DNA of 64,000 bases from Manihot esculenta (Eukaryota > Streptophyta > Magnoliopsida > Malpighiales > Euphorbiaceae): positions 34,629,191-34,693,190 of the forward strand of contig NC_035161.2 of assembly GCF_001659605.2 (NCBI RefSeq), read 5' to 3'. The notes under the pieces are model-generated. The model was not told the DNA's origin, ran no database searches, and was given only the letters and a program-made list of their open reading frames with translations. Both the position numbers and the translations under genes were made by a program. Positions 50,534-62,439 of the stretch are shown piece after piece; positions within the stretch are counted from its first letter, which is position 1; the number at the start of each line of letters is the position of its first letter.

Positions 50534-52815
50534 ATGGAGGACTCACGCTCGCTGCACGAGGTCTCAGACTTGGAAAATGGACATGTCCTCCCCAATCCCC
50601 CTAAGGAGACCTTGAACGGGAGCAGATCTCTGCAAAATGTATCGTCTTCAATCATGCGTAAGAAATCTGACGCAGTTCTCGTTTCAAGCGTTCGTTTTCA
50701 AATTCTCAGGCATTTCTTGGCCAACCTCCAACTAGTCATTCTTGGAACTAAGCTGGCCGTGCTTTTCCCAGCTATTCCTCTTGCCATAGCTGCTGATTTT
50801 TATAAATTTGGCAGAGTAAGTTTCTTTCTCGTAATTTCCTTCATCTTTTGCATATTTCCTCCTATTTGTGAATGATTCCTTTTAACCCAATTATGATAAT
50901 AGATTAATTTATTCTGAACTTTGTCCCGCCACACGTAGCCTTGGCTATTTGCTTTTAGTTTTGTTGGACTCGCTCCGCTTGCAGAACGTGTCAGCTTCCT
51001 CACTGAGTAAGTTTCCAACTGCCTTCATATAATTTTTTTTTCCTTTCTAATTTAGATTTTATTCTAACATTATTATTTCCATTTCACTTTTTCTGATCAT
51101 AAAATTTCAGACAAATTGCATGTTTCACTGGGCCAACAGGTAATCTAATTTTGGCTTCCTTTTTCTTTTTCCTTTTTGGTTAAAAGTTATTAAATTATCA
51201 TCATATAAATATTGAAGAAGATGAGATTTTGATCTGCAGTTGGAGGGCTTCTTAATGCAACATGTGGTAATGCAACAGAACTGATAATTGCATTGTTTGC
51301 TCTTTACCAAAACAAAATCCATGTCTTGAAGTACTCCCTATTGGGTTCCATATTGTCAAATCTCCTTCTTGTGCTTGGGACCTCTCTCATCTGTGGAGGC
51401 TTGGCCAACCTGAAAAAGGAGCAAAGATATGACAGAGTAAGAGAAAACTAATCAGGAACTCCCAAGAAGCTACGATGTTTAAACTTTTATTTATTTTTGT
51501 TAATGAACTTTAACAGGAGCAGGCTGATGTGAATTCACTACTTCTATTGATGGGGTTGTTGTGCCACATGTTACCACTAATGTTCAGATATGCCACAGGG
51601 GAAGGCCCTGACACTTTCTACCATACTCTTGAGCTGTCTAGAGCTAGCAGCATTATTATGCTTATAGCATATGCTGCTTATATCTTCTTCCAGCTTAAAA
51701 CTCACAGGCAATCATTTGAACCTCAGGAGGTGATTAACTAATTATTTACAACGGTTTTTCCTTATTTCCCAACCTTCCAAAAATGACTTTTATGTTTAGC
51801 GATGTTAGAATTTACTGATTTGAGAGGAATTACAGGAAGGAAATGAAGAAGAAGAAGAAAAAGCAGTTATTGGATTTTGGAGTGCATTTTCTTGGTTGGT
51901 TGGCATGACAATGATCATAACATTATTGTCCGAGTATGTTGTGGGCACAATTGAGGTACATCTCTAAATTACTCTCAATTATATTGGGCTATGATCACTA
52001 CCATTTTTTTTGTTTAAGTTTCTTCAATGTTCCTGCATCAGGCTGCATCAGATTCTTCGGGCGTCTCTGTCAGCTTCATTAGCATAATCCTGCTACCAAT
52101 TGTGGGGAATGCAGCAGAACATGCAGGATCAATCATATTTGCTTTCAAGAACAAGTTGGTACGAAAATATCCCTTTTTTTTTTATTTAAACCTTAATCCC
52201 CAGAAACTAGCTAGCTGTTTAACATTTCTGGGTGTTGTGCAGGACATTTCTTTGGGTGTTGCATTGGGATCTGCCACTCAGATCTCAATGTTTGTGGTGA
52301 GAGACAAAAGAAATTTCATTTGCAATATTAATTACCTTGTGAAAAGAATTCTTTGTGACATTGTTTTTCCCTTCAGATCCCTTTAAGTGTTCTTGTTGGT
52401 TGGATTATGCATGTCCGTATGGATCTTGATTTCAGCCTCCTTGAAACTGGTTCTCTTGGTTTTGCAATAATCATCACAGCATTCACTTTACAGGTCTATT
52501 CATCTTGTTCTTTCTAAATTTCATTTTCCTTACCAGCGATTATGCATTTGTTAGTAATAATGCAATTTCTGATACTCTCTCAGGATGGAACTTCACATTA
52601 CATGAAAGGAGTGGTCCTTTTCTTGTGTTACATTGTTATAGCTGCATGTTTTTGGGTTCATAAAATTCCTCAGAGTAAGTACTTTTAGCCAAAATCCAGA
52701 GTTAGGGATTCAATTCCTGACGAATTACAAGAATCCTAATTATGTTTGATCATTCTTTTTAATTGCAGATCAAATTACAGTTGGCAAACCGTTTACAGGG
52801 GTGTTTGCTTCTTAG
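50534..52815 (+). CDS. CAX: Vacuolar cation/H+ exchanger, tandem copy B
   Basis: Eleven exons with the same structure as copy A give 1,335 nt (444 aa): 50534-50815, 50939-51006, 51111-51139, 51240-51436, 51517-51729, 51836-51955, 52042-52158, 52243-52296, 52377-52493, 52584-52674, 52769-52815. Exons and introns are strongly similar to copy A, so this is a fairly recent tandem duplication. Both alpha-repeat motifs are kept (GNATE 136-140, GNAAEH 325-330), and the acidic run is one residue shorter. Copy B differs at positions usually conserved in CAX proteins: CFTGPT where copy A has YYTGPT, ASDSSGV where copy A has ASDSWGI, and FSFVGL where copy A has LSLLGL. The frame is open and splice sites are intact, so it is probably expressed, but with relaxed or shifted constraint. 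No AATAAA was seen close to the stop; AATAAG occurs near 52,918. Confidence 0.92.
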
Positions 52816-52983
52816 CATTTGGTGTTTGAGAGCTTATGTGAGTGGAAGAGCTATAAGAAAATTGGCATTGGTAGTTCTCTCTTTGTATGTAGCTCTCCCT
52901 TTAAGTTATGTCCTTGTAATAAGTTTTTTTTTCCACTGATTTTAAGTTTAAAACAGTGGCAAATGGTAATGGCTCTTCTCCAC

Positions 52984-53025
<42 letters not shown>

Positions 53026-54450
53026 TTTATTTATTTTTCAAATTAAATTCTTATTAATTTTAAGCTGTAATGTAATTTAAATTTAAATATAGAGGAAGGT
53101 GCGAGGAAAATATTTTTTGTGGTTCAACAAGTGTGCTCTCCACATCACCAAGCTGAGAAGTGTTGATGCCCCGAGAGTGCAAGTTATGGAGCATATGTAA
53201 TAGGACCACTATCCCAGGATTTTCTGGAAAAACATATGTAATTTGTGATTGGAAGCAAAGTTCAACAAATAGATTTTTGAAAATGCAATAAGAAAATAAA
53301 AAACACCCTTGCTAAGATAGCATGAAAAAAGAAAAAGAAAAAGAAAATCTGTCATATATTGTGACTTGTGGGACACTGAAATAAGCTCTTTTTATTTGCT
53401 TTCTGTAACTCTCTCTCTAGCCTTTGGAGAGAAAGAGAGAGTTTTCTCTGGACTTTTAGAGTCCCCTTGTCTGGATATCCTCCTCTTCTGCCTCCGGTGG
53501 CAGAGGACGACACCTTCTCCCTTGTTTGAAAAATGAATTTTCCTTCCTCCCAGGGTGGATTGTAAATATATTGTCTTGAGGACATTAATGACGACTGCTT
53601 CAGGTTCATTCCGGTCCTTCAAGGTTACCTATGAAAGCCAGAGCTTTGCCAAGGTCATCTCTCGCTGGTTGACTCCCCCTACAGCCTCCTTCACGTCTAC
53701 ACATGACCTGGTGCTGCATGCAAATTTCCTGTTTCAGCGATGGTCCGCCTTCAACTTGTAAGAATCTGAGCTCTTTTTTTTTTATTATTTTTTATTTTTC
53801 TCTCTGTCACCTCAACTCCGCAGAGTGTGTTATATGGCTATACATAGTCGATTGTTGAGAAGATCATATTTCCATCGATTTTTCGATAGCTAATTTTTGG
53901 AAACATGGAGCAGTGCAAATTGGAGCTTCCATCGGGTCTGGTGTAATTATTCTTAGGCTTCGGACTTTTATACCTCCAATAGGCTTTGGGTTATATTTAA
54001 ATTTAATTAATTTTTATCTCTAATAAAATGGCTCTTTTTATCTATATTGATGTGTAGAAATACGTAAGCAAAGATAATTTGAGGGAGGATTGCATGCCTT
54101 CTTTTCTCTGTTGGCATGTTTTATGTGAGAAATTCAGGGAATTGCCCATGTTTTGCATGAGATGTTGGATGAAATTCGGATTGAACGCCAGCAGCGGAAG
54201 AAATAGATTTTTTCACTAACATTTTTCACCAACATTTTTCAATTTAAACGAGAAAATCAATAATATCAATAATAGTTAAAATGAATATAAATATTTTTTA
54301 TTTTTTTTAACAAAATATGAGATGAATCACTTTAATTAAATTGGGTTATGGCAAACCGCAAATCGTTTAAGTGTTTAATTCGATTCAATCCCTAATGATA
54401 TCCATACAAATCGCAAATTACAAAACATTCAAAAAACATTCAAATGTTCA
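52816..54450. other. Downstream of CAX copy B; unassigned segment
   Basis: Contains a (TC)n run at 52,989-53,021. The 53,090-53,770 segment has balanced base composition and short ORFs on both strands; it could be an old transposable-element fragment, but I recognise no domain. 53,770-54,450 is AT-rich. Confidence 0.4.
52989..53021. repeat. (TC)n microsatellite
   Basis: Sixteen or so TC units about 175 bp after the stop codon of CAX copy B, possibly within its transcript. Confidence 0.9.
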
Positions 54451-54600
54451 TACAAAGTGGTAATCTTCTAAGGGATTGTTCTAAGGGACTTAGAACATTT
54501 TAAGGGATTGTTCTAAGGGATTTAATACAGAATGGTAATCTTCTAAGGGATTGTTTTAAGGGACTTAGAATATTCTAAGAGATTGTTCTAAGGGATTGAG
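54451..54600. repeat. Two 75-bp tandem units with internal TCTAAGGGATTG repeats
   Basis: Units start at 54,451 and 54,526, with GGTAATCTTCTAAGGGATTG recurring 75 bp apart. Each unit contains two or three near-copies of TTCTAAGGGAYTTAG, so there is a nested shorter period of about 15-35 bp. Confidence 0.75.
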
Positions 54601-55479
54601 AAAGGAGGGGAGATATATGTTTTGAGTGGTAACTCTTTGTCTTTTCTACTAATTCTCCAACAAATTTTAAGCCTCCCATAAGGGTTTCTATCAAGTTCTA
54701 CGGACTCTCATAAGATATTTTTTTATACTAAAACTTTAGGATTTTAATATAATAGTATTTATTTATTTAATTAAATAAATAAATTATAATTATAATTTAG
54801 AACTTTAATAAGTAAATTATATAAATGTTAGATAATTTTAATTAAATTTTTACTTAATTAATCAGATCAAAATCGTAATTTTTTTAAATTATAATTTTAT
54901 TTCATGTTAATTTATATATAATCAAATCCTACTTGATTTCTCATTTTATTTTCTCTTATAGTTTTTTATGTATGACTCATTAAATTTTAAATATATTGCC
55001 AACAAATATAATTAACTAATTAATTAATTTAAAAACCAATAACATTGTCTTGTAACATGTCAATACTATCCAAATATTCGAAATGTCAAAAGTAATTTGA
55101 TTTAATCTTTCGGTACATAGTTTATTAGTGTAATTAATATCCCTTCATCACAAATGCTATGATTTAACATTTGATGCATGGAACGAATCTACAATGTTAA
55201 ATCATATTAGTTCTCATTTAGTAGCCATTGATTTGTTGAATGAAATTTCAAATCTTATTTGCTAATTTCATTTTACCTTACGCAAAAATTTCATAATCAC
55301 TACTAGCAGAGAACAAATGGGACATTCCTTAATTTAACCTAGAGTGATGAATTTTATCTCAATCACATAAATACTTCCATATAGTTCCTAATATATTCAA
55401 TTCATTCTCGTTTGTTACTCATGAACCAATCAACGTGTAAGATGAATCAAAATATAAAAGTCCCTATAAGATTATTTAT

Positions 55480-55964
55480 TAATTTCAAATCGAATGATCA
55501 CTTACACAACCATCACTTGAGTAATCCATAGATATAGATTACTTTTTATATGGATTTCTCATGTGGGTCAGTTCAATGCAATTATTCATAAAATAAGTAC
55601 TTACATATTAGTTCTAGATATCTCAATTAGTTCTATATATCTCATATATTTAAATCTATGAGATTAGTTACTTTCTCTAAAATGAAAGAACATAATATGT
55701 ATTAGTCTCAACAGTTCTAATCATTGTCAAATCATGATAAGAATATCGATCAGAAACATTTGGAGACATTACTTAAATGCAATAGAAATCTCACAATTAT
55801 AATTTTATTTGCACAATAATATAGTTTCATGAACTTTATCTTTACTTGAGATTCAATTAAATTAACACTAAAGATAAATAATTGCCTTTATAAAATTGTA
55901 TTAAAATACTTAAAATACACGAATAATTATATTCAACTATAACTAACAGATTGGTTGTAGGACA
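55480..55964 (-). repeat. 3' LTR (distinct part) of a decayed copia element
   Basis: The right boundary is sharp: in minus orientation it begins TGTCCTACAACC and is preceded by a GTGCAAGTGAGAGAT purine-rich tract. This is the usual start of a plant copia 3' LTR. The left boundary could not be found by eye and may lie further left. A diverged copy is at about 63,480-63,945. Confidence 0.65.
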
Positions 55965-58010
55965 TATTACTAATAATCTCTCACTTGCACTAAAGTCAAT
56001 CACTCATATGACTTATCACATAAGTATAAATGCGATAATTATATTTCTACTGGAACAATACCTTAGTAAGAAAATCTTTAAGATTCTTATTAGTGGAACT
56101 CGCTTTATCTCCACATCTTTTCTTTCAATGATCTCTCTAATCATTTAGAATCGTCTAAGTACATACTTGGATATTTAATGAGACATGGGTTCTTTTGCTT
56201 ATGCAATGACTCTATTGTCGTCACAGTTCATTATAACTGGATTAACAATGCTAGGAACCCCGCCAAGTTTAGAAATGAACTTTTGATCCAAAACTGTCCC
56301 CTTTGCTGCCTAGGACACAGAAGTGTACTTGACTTTTATAATAGAATCTATAGTGATCTCTAGTTTAAAACCTTTCCAACTTACTGCTCCACCATTTAGA
56401 TTATAACTAGATTAAGATTTGTTATCATTAAAATCTGATTGGAAATTTCCATTCGAATATCTATCAGTCCCTTCAAGTGACATAGTCAAGAGTCCTTTAT
56501 TAGATTTCTCCATGCTAAATTGTTTTTAGCACTTTGTCAATATGAATGGATTTGAATAAGCAAGCAACCTTTTAAATCTATCTCTATAGATCTTAATAGC
56601 TTCTCCCAAATCCTTCATGAATAAATTCTTAGACAATTAAATCTTTACAGATTTATAGTAGTGGAATATTATTTCTTATTATTAATATGTCATCTGTATA
56701 GAAAATAGAAAATACAACTCCACTCCCACTAATCTTCTTGTATACACAAGGCATCCATACTTTTGACAAAATCAAACTATTTGACTATTTCGTCAAAATG
56801 AATGTTCCAACGCCGCGAAGTTTGCTTAAGTCCATAAATAAACTTTGCAATTTGCATACCTTATTAGGAAATTTCTTGGATTCAAAACCTTCAGGTTGTG
56901 TCATGTACACATCCTCAAGAAGATTCTCATTCAAGAATGTTACTTTGACATCCATTTGCTAAATTTCATAATCATTGTATGTTGCTTTTGCAAATAAAAT
57001 TTTTATGAATTTAAACATAGCTACCGGTGAAAAAGGTTTCATCAAAGTCAACACCCTATCTTTGTCTGTACCCTTTAGCAACTAGCCTAACTTTGTACGT
57101 TTGTACATTGCTTTCCATACCAGTTTTCTCTTAAAACCTCACTTGGATCTAATAGGTTTTATTCATTTAGGTGCATTTAGGTGCATCAACCAAAGTTCAA
57201 AGTTCATACTTGATTAGTGTACATAAAATCCATTTCAGATTTCATTGCTTCAAGCCAATTTGAAGAATCAATGTCATACATTGCTTCTTCATCACTGTTA
57301 GGCTCATCAGGTATGAGTGAGACATTATTATAAGTCTCCACAATAAGGTCTAACCTTATTGGATTATGACTTATCCTAACAGATATTGTAACGACCCGAA
57401 AACCGGACCGCTACCGGCACTAGGATCCAGATCGGCTTAAGGCCACCGGGATCCGGAGCAAGCCTAACATACATCCTGTATACCTGTTAAATCCCATACA
57501 TGATCAAACATAAACATAAAAATTTTGAACTTACTCTTTCATTCACCAAGCTTAACTTGTGCATGCACAACTCATAACCATAAACATCAAACCCCACACT
57601 GGAGCCCTCAACAAATGTTCCAATGGGGCAATATATCATACATAAAGTCTGGTTTACATAAACATTGATAAAATATTTTATAGATCATGTACAAAGGGAT
57701 TAACCGACATACTAGGGTCAAGCACAACTCTAAACCTCATTATATTACATTACTGTACTATACTTTACATTACATCATTTTTATGTCCACATCTAGCTAT
57801 TACATAAAGCATTTCTTATTCTTGCTGACCTCCTGATCCTATCCCGTACCTGCAACCTGGGGGATTAAGGGAATGGGGTGAGCTACTAGAGCCCAGTGAG
57901 CAGAATAATAAAAACACTTAAAACATATGCCATCATGGAATGCATCACATCACAGACAAATCACATCAAGGATGAACTTGTCACCGATAGCCCACTACAC
58001 ATTCCAATGG

Positions 58011-58160
58011 TGCCAGGGCGTAGAATGGGCCTAACTGGTCTTTCTCTTACATTAACATAACATAACATTCCAATATGTCAGGGGCGTAGAATGGGCCTCA
58101 CTGGTCTTTCTCTTACATAGTGCCAGGGGCGTAGAATGGGCCTCACTAGTCTTTCATACC
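58011..58160. repeat. Three near-copies of a ~43-bp unit in the solo LTR
   Basis: GGGCGTAGAATGGGCCTCAC, followed by TGGTCTTTCTCTTACAT, recurs three times, with units starting near 58,011, 58,076 and 58,121. The spacing between copies 1 and 2 is enlarged by a CATAACATAACATTCC insert. Confidence 0.85.
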
Positions 58161-58565
58161 GTATCATCACTATCTCATATCATATCATATCATAGTGCAG
58201 GCTAAAGGATCATCCAACATTCATCCACATCAACAATATAATATGCAATGCAACATATTTGTGAATTCTAATACAAGCACCCTAATATATCTCATGGCAT
58301 TCATGATGCGTGAATCATGCTAAAACTTTCATTATTTGCTTTGAAATATAAAGAGTCATTCTACTCACCTCAGGCTAGCTCTGACAAGACACTGATGCAG
58401 CTATCTCACTGCTGGGGTCCTCGGTTCCTAGGGTCCGAACCTACACAGGTGGACTCAAATGAGGGACCAAACATACATGAACATGACTCTAAACTATTCC
58501 CCAAAAACCCCCTAAAACACCTTAAAACAATCATAGAAAACATGCAAAGGAAGGCTGAACAGGGC

Positions 58566-59515
58566 ACTTTCGGCGGCAGGTTCAGCGGCCGAAAGTCCCT
58601 CCAGAGCCGAAACTCAGCCACTTTCGGCGGCACCTTCGGCGGCCGAAAGTGGTTCCAGAGCCGAAACTCATGCATGTTCGGCGGCACCTTCGGCAGCCGA
58701 ATCTTCCCTCCAGAGCCGAAAGTCCACTTTCGAGGGGCAGGGTTCGGCAGCCAAAAGCTTGCCTCCACAGGCAGGTTCGGCGGCCGAAAGTCCTTCGGCT
58801 GCCGAACCTGAGTTCTTTCAAAGGGTAGAACTCAGCCTCCATATATACATTTTGCCTCCCAAACCATTCAAACATGCATTTACCTATTCTACAACAAGCA
58901 TACACAAGCAAATAAGCATTTAGGGGTCTCAAACTATCCTAAACCCCAACACAAACACAAAAGGCAACTCAAACAACATACATTACTCATAAACTCAACA
59001 TTAACCCTAACATGCAATCAACTAACTTACATATGCATTTCTACCCCATAAACTTCATAAAACTTGTTTAAAACATACAAGAAAGGTAGGATCTAGGCTT
59101 ACCTCTTGAAGATCGAGAGGAAAGACGATCCTAACTTGGAGATGGGAGAAATCTAGCTCCTTGGACCTCCAAGCTCCAAAACTTGCTCTAAGCTCCAAAA
59201 CTCTTCAAAACCAAGTTAAAACTCGTTAAGTCTTGAAAGATTTGAGGAAAATCACCAAAACCAACCATAGGAGAGCATGGACTCACCGTTGGCCGAAAAT
59301 AGGGGAGAAAGCTCGCCCATTTTCGGCCATGGGTCCTTTTATAGGTGGCTAGCCAGGCCACCTTCGGAAGCCGAAGGCGACTCCAAAATGCATGCATATT
59401 TGGCGGCCGAACATGAGGTTCGGCGGCCGAACATGAGCCACATTCGGAAGCCTAACGTGCCCCCCTAAACTATCCCACGTTCGGCGGCCGAACTTGAGGT
59501 TCGGCGGCCGAATCT
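58566..59515. repeat. Clusters of TTCGGCGGCCGAA palindromes in the solo LTR
   Basis: Within 58,566-58,812 and 59,358-59,515 the perfect or near-perfect palindrome TTCGGCGGCCGAA and half-site variants (TTCGGCAGCCGAA, CCGAAAGT) occur about a dozen times. Examples are at about 58,637-58,649, 59,401-59,411, 59,413-59,425, 59,479-59,491 and 59,493-59,505. They are GC-rich islands in AT-rich surroundings and could fold into hairpins or act as clustered protein-binding sites. Confidence 0.8.
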
Positions 59516-60366
59516 GGAAATGCCTCCATGGTCTTTTTCATTCAAAACTCAATTTCTTTCTTACTTAAAACCTTAAAATACATTAAAACATTTTATGAAA
59601 ACATGATTTTACCCTTCTAGAGGTTTTCGACATCCGAGATTCCACCGGACGGTAGGAATTTCGATACCGGAGTCTAGCCGGGTATTACAGATATTTTCGA
59701 TGATAGCTTGTGTATCTATGGTAAACGTTACAGTCTTTGGTTCTTGTTCTAAGTTCTATCTGACTCCCACTGCTTCTATCTGACTTGTTCTAAGCCAAGT
59801 TTTATTCTTATTTTATATGATCAAGTCTACAATGCCAAATTTAATATAGAATTTGATTATCTAATTTGACTCTCTTTCATATTGAGAATAGACTTTTTAG
59901 AAGAAACATTATATAGACTATCTATATAAATTTCAGTTTCATAATAAGCTCCTTTATTATAAAAGAACAAGTATTATTCTCAATAATAAACTTGAATCCA
60001 ATATTCAAGGCTAAAATGGAACTGAAATCATATTTCTGCAAAGTGTTAGAACATAATAATAATTATTCAATTCTAATACTAAGGCAGAAGGTAAAGGCAA
60101 GATAATAAATTTCTACAACTAATATAGCAATCTTTGCTCCATTTGCCACTCATAGGTCCGCCACTCGTAAGTTCACCTCTCCTTTATAAATATTCATGAA
60201 ACTCAGGACTCATGTTAGTTAACATCACACACGTAACTTGCACATCATCATCAATACAACGAGCGTACTTGTCATTGACATCATCACTAGCATTCTTATC
60301 AAGAACATTAGATATGTCTTGATCGAGAACATATAGTCTCTTTTTCTGCTTCAGAACAATTCTCAA

Positions 60367-61500
60367 ATTGTGATACTAGTATAAGAAGTTCGATTTAGTT
60401 AATTAGTTAGCATCAAGTATGCTACACAAGAATAGATAATTTACTCATGATGGAACTAGATTCTATTCCTATAGAGATATTTAATTATTAGTCTCATGTA
60501 TTTTTCTAATTATTAGATAAAGTCTTTAATCTTTAATTAGTCTCTCACTATTTTATTCAAATTAATAGCCCTATCTATTAATTCAGGAAATCCAGCAGTA
60601 AATCTCCTGATAGACTAGGATCCCATTTAATTTAAATAACATTGAGTTTGCCCAATAAATTATTATAAATTAAATTAGGTAGATAACATAATTTATCAAT
60701 CACATCTCTATGTGATTTCTAAATCAGTTAGGTGACAACTCTTTATCTTTATCATATTTTATATATTATACCTAACTCTTACCCTAAACTTACATGATAA
60801 TGGGTTTGCTAATCCAAATTAAGTAATTTAGTTAAGTAAAACTATTGTTCAGAAATATCCAATATTTCATAATACTAAATATATTCAGGTGAAATTAACC
60901 TTGGGTTTGCTCAACAAATTAATAAAAATTGAACTCGAATTTTATGTTATAATAATAGGTGATAAGTTACCATGTTCTTAACATATACTTAAAATTTTAA
61001 TTATAAATTTTAATTCTAAGATTTCTATTAAGATCTCATGCATAAATATTATTGTTGTATATCATACATATCACATAGATAAACATACATCCTCTAACAT
61101 GCCATTTTAATTGGATGATTACACACATTTTAAAAACAATTCCTTTTAAGCTATAAAGAGAACTTATGGTTTAAACACATGAGTGGCAGCTTCTTTAATC
61201 TTCACAAGTCAAAAGGGCTCATCCATTGTACCATGTCCAATGTTTTATGTAATTTTTTTTAATGTTTCATTTTCTTAATAGATTTATAAAAATTTCCTAT
61301 TTACATAATCTAATTACATAACAATTACATAACTGGAAAAAAAAAATCTTGAGTTACATTTAAGGGGAGGTAGATGAGAAAAGAATTTTACAACCTAAAA
61401 TAATAAGGAAAGACAAAACACGTAGATCCTATTTAGAATTACCAAAAATGAATAATCATTCATCCAAACACATTGGTCTTTTCAAAATTTGTCTATAATT
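60367..61500. other. AT-rich stretch to the right of the copia gag remnant
   Basis: This position would hold the 5' leader and 5' LTR of the copia element, but I could not match it to the 3' LTR. No gene was seen. Confidence 0.4.
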
Positions 61501-61505
61501 AAATG

Positions 61506-61926
61506 TAAGCAGTATTCGGTTTAAACCGAAAAAATCAATCAAATCAAATTAATTCAGAAATTCAGTTCGATTTTTTATTCATTTCAGTTTGGTTTTTAAT
61601 TTAAAAATTTTCAGTTATTTCGATTCGGTTTTGATCAGAAAAAATCGAAAAAACTGAATCGAATCGATTAGTGATAATAATATATTATTTTTAATAATAT
61701 AGAGATATTAGATCATAATCAATATTAAAATATTTCAATTAAATTTTAAAATACTTTAAGTAAAAAAATTTATTAAAAATTTAAATTGATCAAACGAACC
61801 AAATCAGACTGATTTAATTCGATTCAGTTTTTTATTAAAATCGATTCGATTTTCATAAATATTAAATTTTAATTTTCGGTTTATTCGGTTTAGTTCGATT
61901 TTGAACTAAACCAACTGGATGCTCAC
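61506..61926. mobile_element. MITE-like element with CGGTTT-rich inverted ends
   Basis: About 420 bp. Inward from the left: TAAGCAGTATTCGGTTTA. Inward from the right: GTGAGCATCCAGTTGGTTTAG. Internal sequence repeats TTCGATTCGGTTTT and its complement AAAATCGAATCGA. The arrangement resembles the common plant MITE family with GAGCATTCGGTT ends. A clear target duplication could not be identified, so the ends are approximate. Confidence 0.5.
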
Positions 61927-62439
61927 TCCAATCCATAACCATTCATCATGCAAATAAATTATATTAAATGCATATAAATTAATTATTAATTTATTTTATA
62001 TTTATTAGTTTTTGTGTGTTAAAATTAAAAATTAAACACATTAATATTTTAATTTTTGTGTCAATAAAAAATAATTTATGAATAAAATAATTTTTATTCA
62101 AATCTTTAATTATATTAAAAAATTAATTTTAATAATAAATTGTAAAATTAAATTTAATGTCATTAATTTTGAAAATTAATTTAATAAATAAAATAATTTT
62201 ATTCATGTTTCTAATCAAATTAAAAAATATATAAAATTAATTTTAATCAAATTAAAAAATATACAAAATTAATTTTAATTACTGTCAAAATATTTAAATG
62301 GCCCAAATTAATAAAAACTATTTTAAATTAAATAGCCATTTAATTTATAAACTAAAAACATTTTTTTTATTTTTTACCCTAAAAAGACCATTCTGAAAAT
62401 TTCTAAAAGTTACAGGGACTAAATTGTAATTTAATTAAT

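Larger units (their letters stand above)
57387..59689. mobile_element. 2.3-kb solo LTR nested in the copia remnant
   Basis: 2,303 bp starting TGTAACGACC and ending GGGTATTACA, flanked by a perfect 5-bp duplication GATAT (57,382-57,386 and 59,690-59,694). TG...CA ends, a 5-bp target duplication and no coding interior define a solo LTR, left when a full element recombined between its LTRs. Its length and GC-rich ends resemble LTRs of Ty3/gypsy elements, but no internal domain remains to prove this. It interrupts the copia frame between pre-integrase and RT, so it is younger than the copia insertion. ORFs of up to 164 aa inside follow the repeats and are not genes. Confidence 0.88.
55965..60366 (-). 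pseudogene. Decayed Ty1/copia gag-pol, interrupted by a solo LTR
   Basis: Fragments of copia protein can be read on the minus strand in the correct order. A gag (UBN2-type) piece lies at 60,184-60,366. A GAG-pre-integrase piece at about 59,810-60,150 has NNCYYV-like and LWHCRLDHI motifs. After the solo LTR, the RT domain runs from about 57,310 down to 56,550, with WLEAMKSEMD, YKVRLVAKGYRQ, DFDETF, QMDVK and YTDDIL landmarks. Multiple stops and shifts interrupt it, so it is dead. The stretch between the pre-integrase and RT pieces, after removing the solo LTR, is only a few hundred bases, so the integrase core is missing. RNase H was not clearly seen. Confidence 0.82.

Noticed and set aside
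53352..53761. Possible transposon-derived coding fragment
   Set aside because: Balanced base composition but no recognisable domain or element ends; kept only as an unassigned segment.
58317..58932. Overlapping ORFs (164, 120 and 116 aa) on both strands near the solo LTR palindromes
   Set aside because: They arise because the GC-rich palindromes lack stop codons in several frames; composition is repetitive and they lie within an LTR.
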